A stretch of 64,000 nt of DNA from Sphingomonas yunnanensis (GCF_019898765.1 NZ_JAIOKB010000003.1:310001-374000); one strand, 5' to 3'; numbered from the stretch's first letter, positions 1-9,297 are shown. Made by a program: numbers and translations. The notes: generated by a model not told the origin, from the sequence alone.

Positions 1-8
1 ATTCTGAC

Positions 9-998
9 CTAGTTCGAGCTGACGAAAGCGTCGGAGAAGAAGCGCGTCGGCGGTAGCCCGAGCGCCAGCAGCGCGCCGCGCGCCGCGGCGATCATCGCAT
101 TGGACCCGCACGCGTATACCACCGTGTCGCGCGGATCGAGCCCGGCGCGGAGCGCGGCATCCTGGACGTAGCCACGCGCGCCGGGCCAACCCGCGGCCTC
201 GCCGGAGAGCAAGTGGTGGACCGCCACGTCGAGCCCGAGCGTGACCGGATCCCAGCAGAAATTGTCGCGCGCGCGATTGCCCCAGAAGACGCTGAGTCGA
301 TGCTGGGCGGCGCGCGCCGGATCGGCGGCGAGTTCTTCCAGCAGCGCCTTGACCGGCGCGATCCCCGTCCCCGTCGCCAGGAATACCAAGTGCGTGGGCG
401 CCGAGTCGCGCAGGAAAAAGGTGCCGAACGGCCCCTCGATCCGGAGCAGGTCGTTGACCGCAGCCTCATCGAACCAGAACGCGCTCAGCACCCCCCCGGG
501 GTAGCGCCGCACGATCAGCTCGAGCAGCCCGTCGGCGCGCGGCGCGTTGGCGAGCGAGTAGCTGCGGCGCACGTCGCGCGCGATCACGTCGACATATTGG
601 CCGGGAAGAAAGCGCAGCGGCGAGGCGGGGGGCGTCCTCAGCACCACCTTGACGATGTCCGGCGCGAGGCGCTCGAGCGCGGCGATCCGCGCGGGGATGG
701 TACGCGTCTCGATCCCGGCGAGACGATCGAGCGGCTCGACGTCGAGCGTCAGGTCACTCGCGGCGGCGCGGCAGCAGGTCAGGATGAGCCCGCGCCCCGC
801 CTCCTCCGCGGTGAGGCCCTCGTCCTCGCCGCGCAGCATGAGCGTCTCGCCCGAAACGACCGGCGCCTTGCAGATGCCGCAGCGCCCGGTGCGGCAGCTA
901 TATTCCAGCGCCACCCCGCTCGCGCGCGCGGCGTCGAGGATCGACGTCGCGGGATCGGCCGGGAAGCTGCGCTGGTTACGAAGGACGACATGCGGCAT
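9..998 (-). CDS. [2Fe-2S]/FAD/NAD(P) reductase, CDP-6-deoxyhexulose dehydrase reductase-like (AscD/DdhD type)
   Basis: Predicted electron-transfer reductase of 329 residues. An N-terminal plant-type ferredoxin domain (about 1-95) has cluster ligands C35, C40, C43 and C75. An FAD-binding barrel follows with RSYSLAN at 145-151, then an NAD(P)-binding domain with GTGIAP near 210 and YACGSN near 295. This order is that of the reductases that pass electrons to the PMP-dependent dehydrase making CDP-3,6-dideoxyhexoses. Aromatic-dioxygenase reductases share the architecture, so the sugar role rests on the polysaccharide genes around it. No AscC/DdhC-like dehydrase partner is in the window. It lies 80 bp downstream of the GT-C gene on the same strand and probably shares its transcript. 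Confidence 0.75.
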   Translation of the reverse strand: MPHVVLRNQRSFPADPATSILDAARASGVALEYSCRTGRCGICKAPVVSGETLMLRGEDEGLTAEEAGRGLILTCCRAAASDLTLDVEPLDRLAGIETRTIPARIAALERLAPDIVKVVLRTPPASPLRFLPGQYVDVIARDVRRSYSLANAPRADGLLELIVRRYPGGVLSAFWFDEAAVNDLLRIEGPFGTFFLRDSAPTHLVFLATGTGIAPVKALLEELAADPARAAQHRLSVFWGNRARDNFCWDPVTLGLDVAVHHLLSGEAAGWPGARGYVQDAALRAGLDPRDTVVYACGSNAMIAAARGALLALGLPPTRFFSDAFVSSN

Positions 999-1078
999 CG
1001 AGGACGCTGATACCGCCAGATTCTGCTCAGTCCAGCGTTGTAGTCACGGAACCTGCCGATCCGGTCGCGACGATAGGG

Positions 1079-2557
1079 TCAATCCGGGCCGCGACAGGTG
1101 ACCATCATGATCGCCGCGCCGCCGAAGTCGCGACAGCGCCAGCCCAGCCGCCGCAGCCACGCGGCGCGCGGCCGCTCGCGCGTGCCCGGCACGCTCGCGT
1201 CCGCCAGCCAGATCAGCGAGTCGATCTGCCCGCGCGCGATCGCGCCGCGGATCACCGACGAGGGTAGGGTGTTCGCCGGCTGATCGAGCACCGTCACCGC
1301 CACTGGCGCGCGCGCCTGGCGCGGCCCGAAGCCGATCACCTCGGCGATGCGATCCGGCTCGCTGATCCGCCCGGTGGGGCTGTCCCACAGGAAGCCGAGG
1401 CGTGTCGCGTGCTGCGCCACCAGCCAGTCGCTCGGGCGGCCGAGGTTGAGATTGTAGCGGACCTCGTCGGTCGGCTCCTGCCACTGGCCCGCGATCCGGC
1501 CGGCGGTGGAGGCGGCGAACAGGGCGAGCACGAGCCCGGGCAGCAGCGTCACCGCGAGACCGACGCGTCGCACCCACAGTGTCACGCCGAACAGCGCGGC
1601 GGGGGCGGTCATGAAGGTGTAACGCCACACGAAGCTCGGGCGCAGCATGCCGATGAGGAGGAGCAGCGCGAGGGTGAGAACCGCCGACCAGGCGACCGCG
1701 GCGTCGGCGCGCGACACGTCGCGCCAGCGCCAGCGCGGTGCGACGAGCGCGGCGAGCAGCGCGGCGACGGCACAGCCGCCGAGCATGGTCGAGCCGAGGA
1801 AGATCAGCGGCAGGCGACCCACGTCGGCGAGCCCGACCAGCGGGTACCAGGCCCCTGCGGCGGCGAAGTGCGCCAGCAGCGAGAGGTGGAACGCCATCCA
1901 GCCGGCCACGGGCAACAGCAGCAGGAGCGCCGGGGCGAGCCGCAGCGAGTCGCGCGGCCGCAGCGCCAGAAGCAGCAGTCCCTGGACCAGCGACAGCAGC
2001 GCGGCGTGATAATGCGTGAGCACCGCGACGCCCGACAGCGCCACCCACGTCGCGGCGCGCGCCGACGTCGGGCGGTCGAGCAGGCGGCGGAAGCCGATCG
2101 CCTGGGCGGTCGTCACCAGCAGCAACAGCGCGTAGCAGCGCGCGTTGGTGGCGGTGGACAGGCCGGGCAGCCACAAGGCCAGCAGCGCCGCCCAGTACAG
2201 CCGCGTCGCGCGATCGGGATGGCCCCAGCGCAGGATCAGCAGCGGCGCTCCCAGCGAGGCGACCATGCTGAAGGCGCGGAGCGCCGCCAGGCTCGTCCCG
2301 AACAGCGCGGCCCAGCCCCAGAGCAGGACGTAATAGACCGGGCCGCCGATCTCGTGGAGGCACCAGTCGAGTAGCGCGCGCGCGCTCGGCTGCGCCGCGA
2401 TCACGCCGGAGAAGGTCTCGTCGAAGCCGAACGGCGCGGTCCAGCCGGACAAAGCGCGCCCCGCCACGGCCAGCACGATGACCCCGGTCGCGATCGGCCA
2501 CAGCGGCATCGCTGCGGTGCGCGCGTCGGGTGACAGGGAGAGCGCCGTGGTCGCCAT
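1079..2557 (-). CDS. GT-C fold membrane glycosyltransferase (PMT/ArnT-like)
   Basis: Polytopic inner-membrane protein of 492 residues with about ten hydrophobic segments. The first periplasmic loop carries FGFDETFSG (D46, E47) and HEIGGPVYY at 68-76. This is the acidic-residue signature of GT-C glycosyltransferases, which use polyprenyl-phosphate sugars on the periplasmic side. I chose ATG 2557 because AAGGA lies 5 nt upstream; an ATG ten codons earlier has no such site. It is probably co-transcribed with the cell-wall hydrolase upstream and the ferredoxin-type reductase downstream. The sugar and acceptor cannot be read from sequence; decoration of a surface glycan is an inference from the neighbours. 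Confidence 0.7.
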   Translation of the reverse strand: MATTALSLSPDARTAAMPLWPIATGVIVLAVAGRALSGWTAPFGFDETFSGVIAAQPSARALLDWCLHEIGGPVYYVLLWGWAALFGTSLAALRAFSMVASLGAPLLILRWGHPDRATRLYWAALLALWLPGLSTATNARCYALLLLVTTAQAIGFRRLLDRPTSARAATWVALSGVAVLTHYHAALLSLVQGLLLLALRPRDSLRLAPALLLLLPVAGWMAFHLSLLAHFAAAGAWYPLVGLADVGRLPLIFLGSTMLGGCAVAALLAALVAPRWRWRDVSRADAAVAWSAVLTLALLLLIGMLRPSFVWRYTFMTAPAALFGVTLWVRRVGLAVTLLPGLVLALFAASTAGRIAGQWQEPTDEVRYNLNLGRPSDWLVAQHATRLGFLWDSPTGRISEPDRIAEVIGFGPRQARAPVAVTVLDQPANTLPSSVIRGAIARGQIDSLIWLADASVPGTRERPRAAWLRRLGWRCRDFGGAAIMMVTCRGPD

Positions 2558-2609
2558 GGCATCCTTATGCCTGCGGGCGCCTAGCATCTGGTTAATGACG
2601 CGCTTCGGG

Positions 2610-3785
2610 TCAGCCGGCGCGGACGGTCCCGCCCGGCATGTCGCGCGCGATCGCGTCGCCCGGCAACGCGCCGCGGCGCAGGCATTGCGCCGGGTCGCGC
2701 CGGCGCACGCGCTCGCAGTCCCAGCGAGCGCGCGGCTCGCCCGCGTCCGCGCGCTCGTAGCGGAAGGTCAGCGCGTCAGCCTGTTCCAGGCTGAGCGGCA
2801 GCGCGCGCGCGACCTGACCGGGGTCGCGCCACGCCAGCACGGTGCAGCGCGCCCGCTCGCCGCACAGCGCGCGGGCGCGCGCCAGATCGCCGCCCGCGTC
2901 GCTCGCGGCGCGGATGAGGAAGAGGTCGGGATCGCTCGCGCTCGACAGCACCGGCCGCACCGGGCCGCGCGCCGGCGGGCCATCCGCCGCGATCGCGCGC
3001 TGCGCACCCGAGAGGAGCGCGAGCCGCATCTCGCCGGGTTCGCCGCGCGCCAGCGTGCCGCGATAGGCGGCCGCGGCGCCCCAGCCGCCGCGCCAGCGAT
3101 AGAAGATGTGCGGTCCCACCTGCGCGACGCGCATGAGGGCGCCGCTCCAGTACGGTACCATCCAGTCGGCGTGGTAATGGGTGGCCAGCCCGACCGGCGC
3201 GTAGACCGCGCCGTCGAGCGCCTCGCTGGCGGCGGCGCGCGCGCGCGCCCAGGCGGCCGACGAGGGCGCGCGCCGTGTGAGCGCGCCGTCGCAGGTGAAG
3301 GTGAACTGGCAGCCGGTGCGACGCTCCGCGCCCTGGAAGACGACGGCGCAGATCGTCTTGGGGAAGGCGGGATGGCGGACGCGGTTGAGCACCACCTGCA
3401 TCACCGCGCGCTGGTCGTCGCGGCGGTCGCCGGCCTCGTAGAAGCCCGCCGCGGCGAGACAGTCGACCGCGCGCGCGGCGTCCGCGCCGGCGAGCGAGGT
3501 GGCGAGCGGCGCGGCGGCGGGGCCGGTGCGTTCCCGCTCGGCCTGCGCACCGTTGATCGCGCGCGCGATCGTGGGCGCGATCGGGCGAAAGCGCAGCGGC
3601 TCGACCGCGGGCGGGCGGGGCGCGGACGGTGCGTCGTCGACGCTGGCACGCGGCGGGGCGGCCGCACCGAGCGCCGCGAGCGCGCTCAGCGCCACGAGCG
3701 CGGCGGCGCGACGCGGACGGGAGGCGGTGGCCGCTGAGACGGGCAGGCGCGGCCTGCCGGCCCGCGCCGCAGAGGTGGCGAACAT
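2610..3785 (-). CDS. SleB-type cell-wall hydrolase
   Basis: A 391-residue exported protein with a hydrophobic N-terminal segment at about 27-45. A SleB/hydrolase_2 domain spans about 105-225; it contains GFYEAGDRRDDQRAVMQVV, in which E117 is the expected catalytic glutamate, and later LATHYHADWM. SleB domains act as lytic transglycosylases or amidases on peptidoglycan. The C-terminal 160 residues match nothing I recognise. The ATG at 3785 follows the strong minus-strand hairpin at 3843-3873, so this gene needs its own promoter in the 114 bp before it. A longer reading to 4070 would run through that hairpin and the barrel gene upstream, so I rejected it. A role in opening the wall for surface glycan assembly is possible but unproven. 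Confidence 0.75.
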   Translation of the reverse strand: MFATSAARAGRPRLPVSAATASRPRRAAALVALSALAALGAAAPPRASVDDAPSAPRPPAVEPLRFRPIAPTIARAINGAQAERERTGPAAAPLATSLAGADAARAVDCLAAAGFYEAGDRRDDQRAVMQVVLNRVRHPAFPKTICAVVFQGAERRTGCQFTFTCDGALTRRAPSSAAWARARAAASEALDGAVYAPVGLATHYHADWMVPYWSGALMRVAQVGPHIFYRWRGGWGAAAAYRGTLARGEPGEMRLALLSGAQRAIAADGPPARGPVRPVLSSASDPDLFLIRAASDAGGDLARARALCGERARCTVLAWRDPGQVARALPLSLEQADALTFRYERADAGEPRARWDCERVRRRDPAQCLRRGALPGDAIARDMPGGTVRAG

Positions 3786-3842
3786 GCGGGCGCTATACGC
3801 GATCGGTGCGGCGCTGCCACCCGGGGGCGGGGGATCGGACGC

Positions 3843-3873
3843 AGAAAGGCCCGCGGCATCGCTGCCGCGGGCC
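3843..3873 (-). terminator. Rho-independent terminator of the beta-barrel gene
   Basis: A perfect 11-bp GC-rich stem (3848-3858 with 3863-3873) closes a 4-nt loop. On the minus strand it is followed by TTTCTGC. It sits 26 bp past the stop of the minus-strand outer-membrane gene, where a terminator is expected, and separates that gene from the SleB hydrolase. Confidence 0.85.
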
Positions 3874-3898
3874 CCTGACATCGTCGCGACGGGGCCGC

Positions 3899-4582
3899 TT
3901 AGAAGCGGACGCCGAACCCGGCGAGAACCTGATTCTTGCTCTGGCGATAATCCGTGTCGGCGAAACCGTACGGCTCCAGGCTGAACCGGCCCGTGCGGGT
4001 GTAGTCGTACTCGACCTTGACGTAGGCGTTCTCGGTCACCGCATATTCGGCGCCGGCGCCCGCGCGCCAACCGCCGATCAGCCGGTGCGTGTTGTACACG
4101 CCGCCGCCGTTCAGGCCCGACTGCACCTTCACCGAGGTGTTCACGTAACCGCCCTTGGCATACAGCATCACGCGATTGCCGAAGAAGCTGTCGCCACCCT
4201 TGAAGCCGATGCGACCGCCGGCCTCGATCTCACGCTCCGGACGAACGCAGCGACCGATCGCCGCCGCCGAATTGTCGCAGGAGTTCGAGGTGGGCAGCGC
4301 GTAGCTGCCGTATACGCCGAGCACGAGGTTGCGGAAGCCGATATCGAAGCCGCCCAGCGCGCCCGCGACGCCGCCGGTGTGCTTGCGATCAGCACCGGCC
4401 GGGGAAGGGTTGAAATCATACTTCTGGAAGTCGACACCCCCGAAACCCTCGACGCGCGGACCCGTGAAGGTCGGGTCGATCTGAGCCCCGCCGGTGTCCT
4501 GCACCGGGGCGGCGTCCTGCGCCAGTGCCGGCGTCGCGCCGGCGATACCGGCGGCGATCAGGATCAGTTGCAATGACTTCAC
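3899..4582 (-). CDS. Outer-membrane beta-barrel protein (porin/opacity family)
   Basis: A 227-residue protein with a clear signal peptide ending ATPALAQ. The mature part is rich in alternating aromatic/glycine strands and ends in VLAGFGVRF, the terminal phenylalanine used for outer-membrane insertion. I chose GTG 4582 because AGGGAG lies 8 nt upstream and the signal peptide begins immediately; the upstream in-frame ATG at 4753 adds 57 uncharacteristic residues. Small barrels of this family are usually surface structural proteins and no ligand can be inferred. It is divergent from the polysaccharide export operon, with 257 bp between the two starts. Confidence 0.75.
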   Translation of the reverse strand: MKSLQLILIAAGIAGATPALAQDAAPVQDTGGAQIDPTFTGPRVEGFGGVDFQKYDFNPSPAGADRKHTGGVAGALGGFDIGFRNLVLGVYGSYALPTSNSCDNSAAAIGRCVRPEREIEAGGRIGFKGGDSFFGNRVMLYAKGGYVNTSVKVQSGLNGGGVYNTHRLIGGWRAGAGAEYAVTENAYVKVEYDYTRTGRFSLEPYGFADTDYRQSKNQVLAGFGVRF

Positions 4583-4660
4583 TTCATATACTCCCTGCGT
4601 CGACCACATATGGCAGCCAGTAAGCGCACCATCGCGATGCGCCACAGAATGTTCCCCCAT

Positions 4661-4699
4661 TTCGCCAGAAATGAACTTTCTTTTTGGCGAATTGGCGAA
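4661..4699. promoter_or_regulatory. Tandem TTGGCGAA repeats plus inverted copy in a divergent promoter region
   Basis: Two head-to-tail copies of TTGGCGAA (4684-4691 and 4692-4699) have an inverted TTCGCCA at 4661-4667. They lie in the AT-richer 257-bp gap between the minus-strand barrel gene and the plus-strand OPX/PCP operon. The arrangement suggests a binding site for an unidentified regulator controlling one or both genes. The repeats are seen directly; the function is inferred. Confidence 0.45.
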
Positions 4700-4839
4700 A
4701 ATGTCACACCCTCTCAGCTGCCGGACCCCTGTGGCAGCAAGATGCGGCAGCATTGTGATGACGTCTTGCGATTCAGCGGCCGAACCCGGTATCGGGCCGG
4801 GCGACGGGTGTCGCCCGCTCGGGTTCTCGTGGAGTAGGA

Positions 4840-6795
4840 ATGATTAAAAGCTCTCAGCGCGCGTCACGGGCGGTCTCGTCCTGCGGCATCGCGCTCATGC
4901 TCGCGTCGAGCGGCAGTACCGCACTGGCGCAGAATTCTGGCACGACCGGGGCCTACCCCAATCAGGCGCAGACGTCGCTGTTCGGCCAGGCGGACACCGC
5001 GGACACGCAGCGCCAGCAGAGCAGTCAGCAGCAGCAGACCGCGCCGCTGCCGGCCGCCAGTGCCGTGACGGCACAGGCGGCGCAGATCGATCAGCAGGGG
5101 CGCAACGACGGGAGCGGTCGCGCCAACGGCCTTCCCACTGGCCAGGCCCCGCTGCTCACCCCGCTCGGCGAGCGCCTGCCGCCGGCGCCTCCGGGTGAAT
5201 ATGAGACCTATGTCGCTCAGGTGCTCGGCCGCGACGTGCCGCGCTACGGCGCCTCGCTGCTGCTTCCCTCCGCGCGCGACTTCACGCCGCCCCCGACGGC
5301 GTCGGTGCCTGCCGACTATCGGCTCAATCCAGGCGACGAGATCCTGGTCGGGCTGACCGGCTCGGTCCAGTCCGAGCTGCGGCTGACGCTGGACAATGAC
5401 GGCGCGGTATTCATCCCGCGCGTCGGCCGGGTCAGCCTCGCCGGTGTGCGCTACGGCGACGTCGCCGCCACGCTCGCGCGCCGGATCAGCGACGAGTACC
5501 GCGACTATCGCATCACCGTCAGCGTCGCGCGGTTGCGCGGCATCCGCGTCTACGTCACGGGCTATGCCGCCAACCCCGGCGCTTATACGCTCAACAGCCT
5601 GTCGACGCTGGTCAACGCGGTGCTGGCCGGGGGCGGTCCGGCGGCCGGGGGCAGCTTCCGTTCGATCCAGGTGCGTCGCAACGGCGCCGTGGTGGCGGAT
5701 TTCGACAGCTACGACCTGCTGCTCCGCGGCGACAAGTCGAAGGACGTCGTTCTCCAGAACGAGGACGTCATCTATATCGCCCCGGTCGGCCCGCAGGTGG
5801 CGCTGACCGGCAGCGTCAACGCCGAGGCGATCTACGAGGCGCGCCCCGGCGAGAGCGTCGCGGACGTGATCCGCTACGCCGGCGGGATCTCGACCCTGGG
5901 CGATCCGACCCGCACCGTGGTGTCGCGGCTGTCCGAGCTCGACGGGCGCGGCTGGATCGAGCTCAGCCTGGCGCAGGCGACTGCTCAGCCCGTGACGGGC
6001 GGCGACATCCTGCGCTTCCTGTCGGTGGCCGATTACGCGCGCCCGCTCGAGCGCCAGAACATCCTGGTCACGATCGAGGGCCAGGTCGGCAAGCCGGGGC
6101 ATTATTACATGCCCGCCAACTCGACGATGGGCGATGCGCTGGCGATGGCGGGGGGCCTGACCGGCCGCGCCTTCGTCTATGGCACCGAGTTCGACCGCAG
6201 CCGCGTCCAGCAGCAGCAGCGGCGGAGCTTCAACGAAGCGCTGCAGCAGCTCGAACTGTCGCTCGCCGCGGCGCCGCTCACCGACAGCGGCGCCGACGTG
6301 ACCGAGGCGGGCCTGCGCCAGCAGCGGCTCACTGCCGCCCGTGCGGTGGTCGACCGGCTGCGCGCGGCCCAGCCCGACGGGCGCGTGGTGCTCGCCGTGC
6401 GCCCCGACTCGAACGATCTGCCGCTGCAGACCGTGCTCGAGAACAATGATCGCCTGTACATCCCGCCGATACCGACCACCGTCGGCGTCTTCGGCGCGGT
6501 GTACCAGCCGGGCTCGTTTGAGATCCAGGGCGCGCGCAAGGTGAAGGACTATCTCGAGCTCGCCGGGGGTCCGCAGCGGCTCGCCGACAAGGGCGAGATC
6601 TTCGTGGTGCGCGCCAACGGCTCGGTGATCACCAAGAGGCGCGGCGGCCTCAACGCTCCGGCGCTCCCCGGCGACGTGGTGTTCGTGCCGGTCAAGACGC
6701 ACGGGTCGACCTTCTGGGCACGGCTGCGCGATGTCACCAGCGTTCTGTTCAGCGCCGGCCTCAGCGCCGCCGCCGTCGTGGCACTGACCAATTGA
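4840..6795 (+). CDS. Polysaccharide export outer-membrane protein (OPX, Wza/GumB-like with several SLBB domains)
   Basis: A 651-residue exported protein with a signal peptide ending at about A30. A glutamine-rich linker follows, then a polysaccharide-export domain starting near DYRLNPGDEILVG (residue 159), and several SLBB-type beta-grasp repeats typified by VTGYAANPGAY, LTGSVNAEAIYEARPG, IEGQVGKPGHYYMP and VFGAVYQPGSFEI. OPX proteins form the outer-membrane and periplasmic conduit for capsule or exopolysaccharide. There is no lipobox cysteine at the signal-peptide end, unlike classical Wza. A C-terminal hydrophobic stretch (about 630-648) may be a membrane anchor. ATG 4840 is preceded by GGAGTAGGA. 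The stop overlaps the TTG start of the chain-length protein, so the two are translationally coupled. Confidence 0.9.
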   Translation: MIKSSQRASRAVSSCGIALMLASSGSTALAQNSGTTGAYPNQAQTSLFGQADTADTQRQQSSQQQQTAPLPAASAVTAQAAQIDQQGRNDGSGRANGLPTGQAPLLTPLGERLPPAPPGEYETYVAQVLGRDVPRYGASLLLPSARDFTPPPTASVPADYRLNPGDEILVGLTGSVQSELRLTLDNDGAVFIPRVGRVSLAGVRYGDVAATLARRISDEYRDYRITVSVARLRGIRVYVTGYAANPGAYTLNSLSTLVNAVLAGGGPAAGGSFRSIQVRRNGAVVADFDSYDLLLRGDKSKDVVLQNEDVIYIAPVGPQVALTGSVNAEAIYEARPGESVADVIRYAGGISTLGDPTRTVVSRLSELDGRGWIELSLAQATAQPVTGGDILRFLSVADYARPLERQNILVTIEGQVGKPGHYYMPANSTMGDALAMAGGLTGRAFVYGTEFDRSRVQQQQRRSFNEALQQLELSLAAAPLTDSGADVTEAGLRQQRLTAARAVVDRLRAAQPDGRVVLAVRPDSNDLPLQTVLENNDRLYIPPIPTTVGVFGAVYQPGSFEIQGARKVKDYLELAGGPQRLADKGEIFVVRANGSVITKRRGGLNAPALPGDVVFVPVKTHGSTFWARLRDVTSVLFSAGLSAAAVVALTN

Positions 6796-7916
6796 CCCGG
6801 CCCCCGTTCGTGCTCGACCGTGTGATGGGTCTCGGCTGGATGCGCCGTCCCTGGCTCCGCCGCGCGGTACTCGCCGCGCTGCTGCTGCTGCTCGGCCTGT
6901 TGGCGCTGTTCCCGCGACATTATCTCGCCGTGGTCAAGCTCGCCCCGCCCGAGTCGAGCGCGCAGGGGCTCAGTGCGGTGCTGGGCGGCCTGGGAGGCAC
7001 GTACAGCTCGTTGCTGACCAGCCAGCCGGCCGAGATCGACCTCGCCGTCGCGCGCAGTTACGACGTGATGCGCGACGTCGCGCGGCAGCTCGGCGCGGTG
7101 AACGGCGACACACCGCCCGACGAGGCGGCTCAGGCGGTGCGGCGGCTCGACCGTGACCTCGACGTGCGTGCGCTGCGCGGCGGGATGCTGCAGATCGAGA
7201 TGCGCGACACCGATCCACGGCGCGCGATGTCGGCGGTGGACGCCTTCGCCACCTCGCTCCGGCGCCGGCTGTCGACGCTGAGCCGCCAGCAGATCACGTT
7301 CAAGCGCGGCATCCTCAACCAGCGGCTCGCCGAGGCGTCCGAGGGGATACAGCGCGCGCAGCAGGAACTGACTGACTTCCGCCGCACCAACCGCTTGCCC
7401 GCGCCGCAGGAGCAGCTGTCTCAGTCGGTCCTCACGCTCAACACACTCGAGGGCACCGTGCAGGCGAAGCGCGCCGCGCTCGCCACCGAGCGGCGCTTCT
7501 CCGGCCCGGAGAATTATGCGGTGAAGCGGCTCGAGGCGGAGATCGCGGTGGCGCAGCGCCAGCTCGACGTGGAGCGCTCGCGTCAGGAGAACGCGGCGAC
7601 CGGCTCGACCGCCAGCCTAGTGGAGATCAACACGCGCTACGCCGACCTGCTGCGCAACCTGACCTTCGCGCAGTCGCTCTACCAGTCGTACATCCGCTAC
7701 CTCGAGGGGTCGGCGGTCGAGGAACTGACCGCTCAGTACAATCTCGAGAAGCTCGAATCGACCCATCTCGATCCGTACCGTCAGTACAATCTGATCCCGC
7801 TCGGCCTGTTCATCCTTGTGCTGGGCTTCGCGATCGCGGCCGAACTCTATATCGTGGCACCGCCAGCGGGCGCGCTGGTGACGAGCGTCACCGAGTCCGA
7901 TCCGCGCCGGATCTGA
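6792..7916 (+). CDS. Polysaccharide co-polymerase / chain-length determinant (Wzz/GumC-like, no kinase domain)
   Basis: A 374-residue inner-membrane protein with transmembrane segments at about 23-43 and 335-357. They flank a large periplasmic region with long heptad-rich coiled coils (about 165-300). This two-helix plus coiled-coil plan is that of polysaccharide co-polymerases. They set chain length and dock the OPX channel encoded just upstream. No C-terminal Walker kinase is attached and none is separate in the window. The start is taken as TTG 6792, whose TTGA overlaps the preceding stop; an ATG at 6825 is an alternative that keeps both membrane segments. Confidence 0.85.
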   Translation: MTRPPFVLDRVMGLGWMRRPWLRRAVLAALLLLLGLLALFPRHYLAVVKLAPPESSAQGLSAVLGGLGGTYSSLLTSQPAEIDLAVARSYDVMRDVARQLGAVNGDTPPDEAAQAVRRLDRDLDVRALRGGMLQIEMRDTDPRRAMSAVDAFATSLRRRLSTLSRQQITFKRGILNQRLAEASEGIQRAQQELTDFRRTNRLPAPQEQLSQSVLTLNTLEGTVQAKRAALATERRFSGPENYAVKRLEAEIAVAQRQLDVERSRQENAATGSTASLVEINTRYADLLRNLTFAQSLYQSYIRYLEGSAVEELTAQYNLEKLESTHLDPYRQYNLIPLGLFILVLGFAIAAELYIVAPPAGALVTSVTESDPRRI

Positions 7917-7917
7917 C

Positions 7918-9297
7918 GTGAGCGACGCGGTCTCCACTCGGGCGACGCGCCGGAAGCGCCTGCGCCTCTGGCTGGAGTGGGTCCTCGGCACGCTGGTGCT
8001 CGCGAGCATCGCCAACGCCTATCTATTCTTCCGCACCAACGGCTTCCTGCCGCCACCGTTCTTCTTCAACTATCTCGACAGCCTCATGGACGGCTATAAT
8101 ACGGCGGCCTGGGCGTTCCGCCCGGGTGCCTATGACATCTGGCGCTCGATCTACCCGCCGATCTCCTTCGCCTGGTTCCACATCTTCGCAACGCCGAGCT
8201 GCTATGTCGGCACCGAGGTGTACGCGCGCGACTGCGATTGGTGGCTGCGTACCGCCATGGTGCTGTTCTTCTTCGGCAATACCGTTCTGGTCTGGGTAAT
8301 GTATCGCCGGCATCATCGCCCCACCGCGCTGCCGCGCGCGATCGCAGTCGGTTTCGGCATGCCCATGCTTTACGCGCTGGAGCGGGCCAATCTGATCATC
8401 CCCGCCTTCACCTTCTTCGCGCTCGCCTACGGCCCGCTGCTCAGGAACACGCGGCTGCGCTGGCTGGCGGCCGCATGCGCGGCCAATTTCAAGCCTTATC
8501 TAATCGTCGGCATCATCGCGACGCTGCTGCGCCGGCAGTGGCGCTGGTTCGAGGGAGCGACGATCGCCTGCGCCCTGGTCTATCTGGTCAGCTGGATCAT
8601 CGTGCGCGATGGCACGCCGCTGCAGGTGCTGCGCAACACCATCATCTTTGCCGACGCGAGCCGGGCGGCGGAATGGCCGGTTTCCTATTACGCCTCGTCG
8701 TACATCCCGCTGCACACCTTCCTCAACGAGAGCCGCGCTCCGCTGATCCGGCTGATCGGCACCGATCCGATCGACTTCGCCGACTGGTTCCTGCCGCTTT
8801 TCATGCGCGCCACCCAAGCGCTCACGCTGGTGGCGGCCGCGGGGATCTGGCTGCGGCCAGGGCTGTTCCCGAAGACGCGCGGCATCGCGCTGGCGGTGAT
8901 GTTCGCGCTCAGCGCGCAGGAAACGGGCGCCTACGCGATGTGCTTCGTCCTTTTCCTGCTGTTCTTCGAGCGGATGGAAGGCTTCTGCCTGACTGCCGCG
9001 CTGATCATCGGCTATCTGCTGAGCCTCTGCGTCGACTATTTCCTCGTCCAGCTCGACCTGCAGGTCATGATGGAAAGCTTCCTGGCGGGTCGGCGCGTCA
9101 CTGCCTCCTACGGGCTGACGGTGGGCACGATCGTCCGGCCAGCGGGGCTGCTGCTGATCATGAACCTGCTCTCCATCGCCACGCTGACCAGGCTGGCGTC
9201 CACGCTCGCCGCGGAGCGCCGGCTGCGCTTCCCTTGGCGCGCCACCGCGGGTACGGCGTTGCCGCAACCGGTCACCTCTGCCGCAGGAAGCAATTGA
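7918..9297 (+). CDS. GT87/DUF2029-like polytopic glycosyltransferase (candidate GtrC)
   Basis: A 459-residue membrane protein with about ten transmembrane helices. It shows the GT87-like pattern: an acidic first loop (LMDGYNTAAWAF), YPPISFAWF, ALERANLI, and AANFKPYL. GT-C enzymes of this type take sugar from a polyprenyl-phosphate carrier in the periplasm. It begins at GTG 7918, one base after the chain-length protein's stop. It is followed 5 bp on by a GtrB-like GT2 and then GtrA, so it is the likely acceptor-specific transferase of a gtr module acting on the exported polymer. The acceptor and the sugar are unknown. Confidence 0.75.
   Translation: MSDAVSTRATRRKRLRLWLEWVLGTLVLASIANAYLFFRTNGFLPPPFFFNYLDSLMDGYNTAAWAFRPGAYDIWRSIYPPISFAWFHIFATPSCYVGTEVYARDCDWWLRTAMVLFFFGNTVLVWVMYRRHHRPTALPRAIAVGFGMPMLYALERANLIIPAFTFFALAYGPLLRNTRLRWLAAACAANFKPYLIVGIIATLLRRQWRWFEGATIACALVYLVSWIIVRDGTPLQVLRNTIIFADASRAAEWPVSYYASSYIPLHTFLNESRAPLIRLIGTDPIDFADWFLPLFMRATQALTLVAAAGIWLRPGLFPKTRGIALAVMFALSAQETGAYAMCFVLFLLFFERMEGFCLTAALIIGYLLSLCVDYFLVQLDLQVMMESFLAGRRVTASYGLTVGTIVRPAGLLLIMNLLSIATLTRLASTLAAERRLRFPWRATAGTALPQPVTSAAGSN

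Noticed and set aside
4864..6702. 612-residue minus-strand open frame opposite the OPX gene
   Set aside because: It is a GC-bias shadow with low-complexity Arg/His/Asp/Ala composition; the plus-strand frame has clear SLBB and signal-peptide features.
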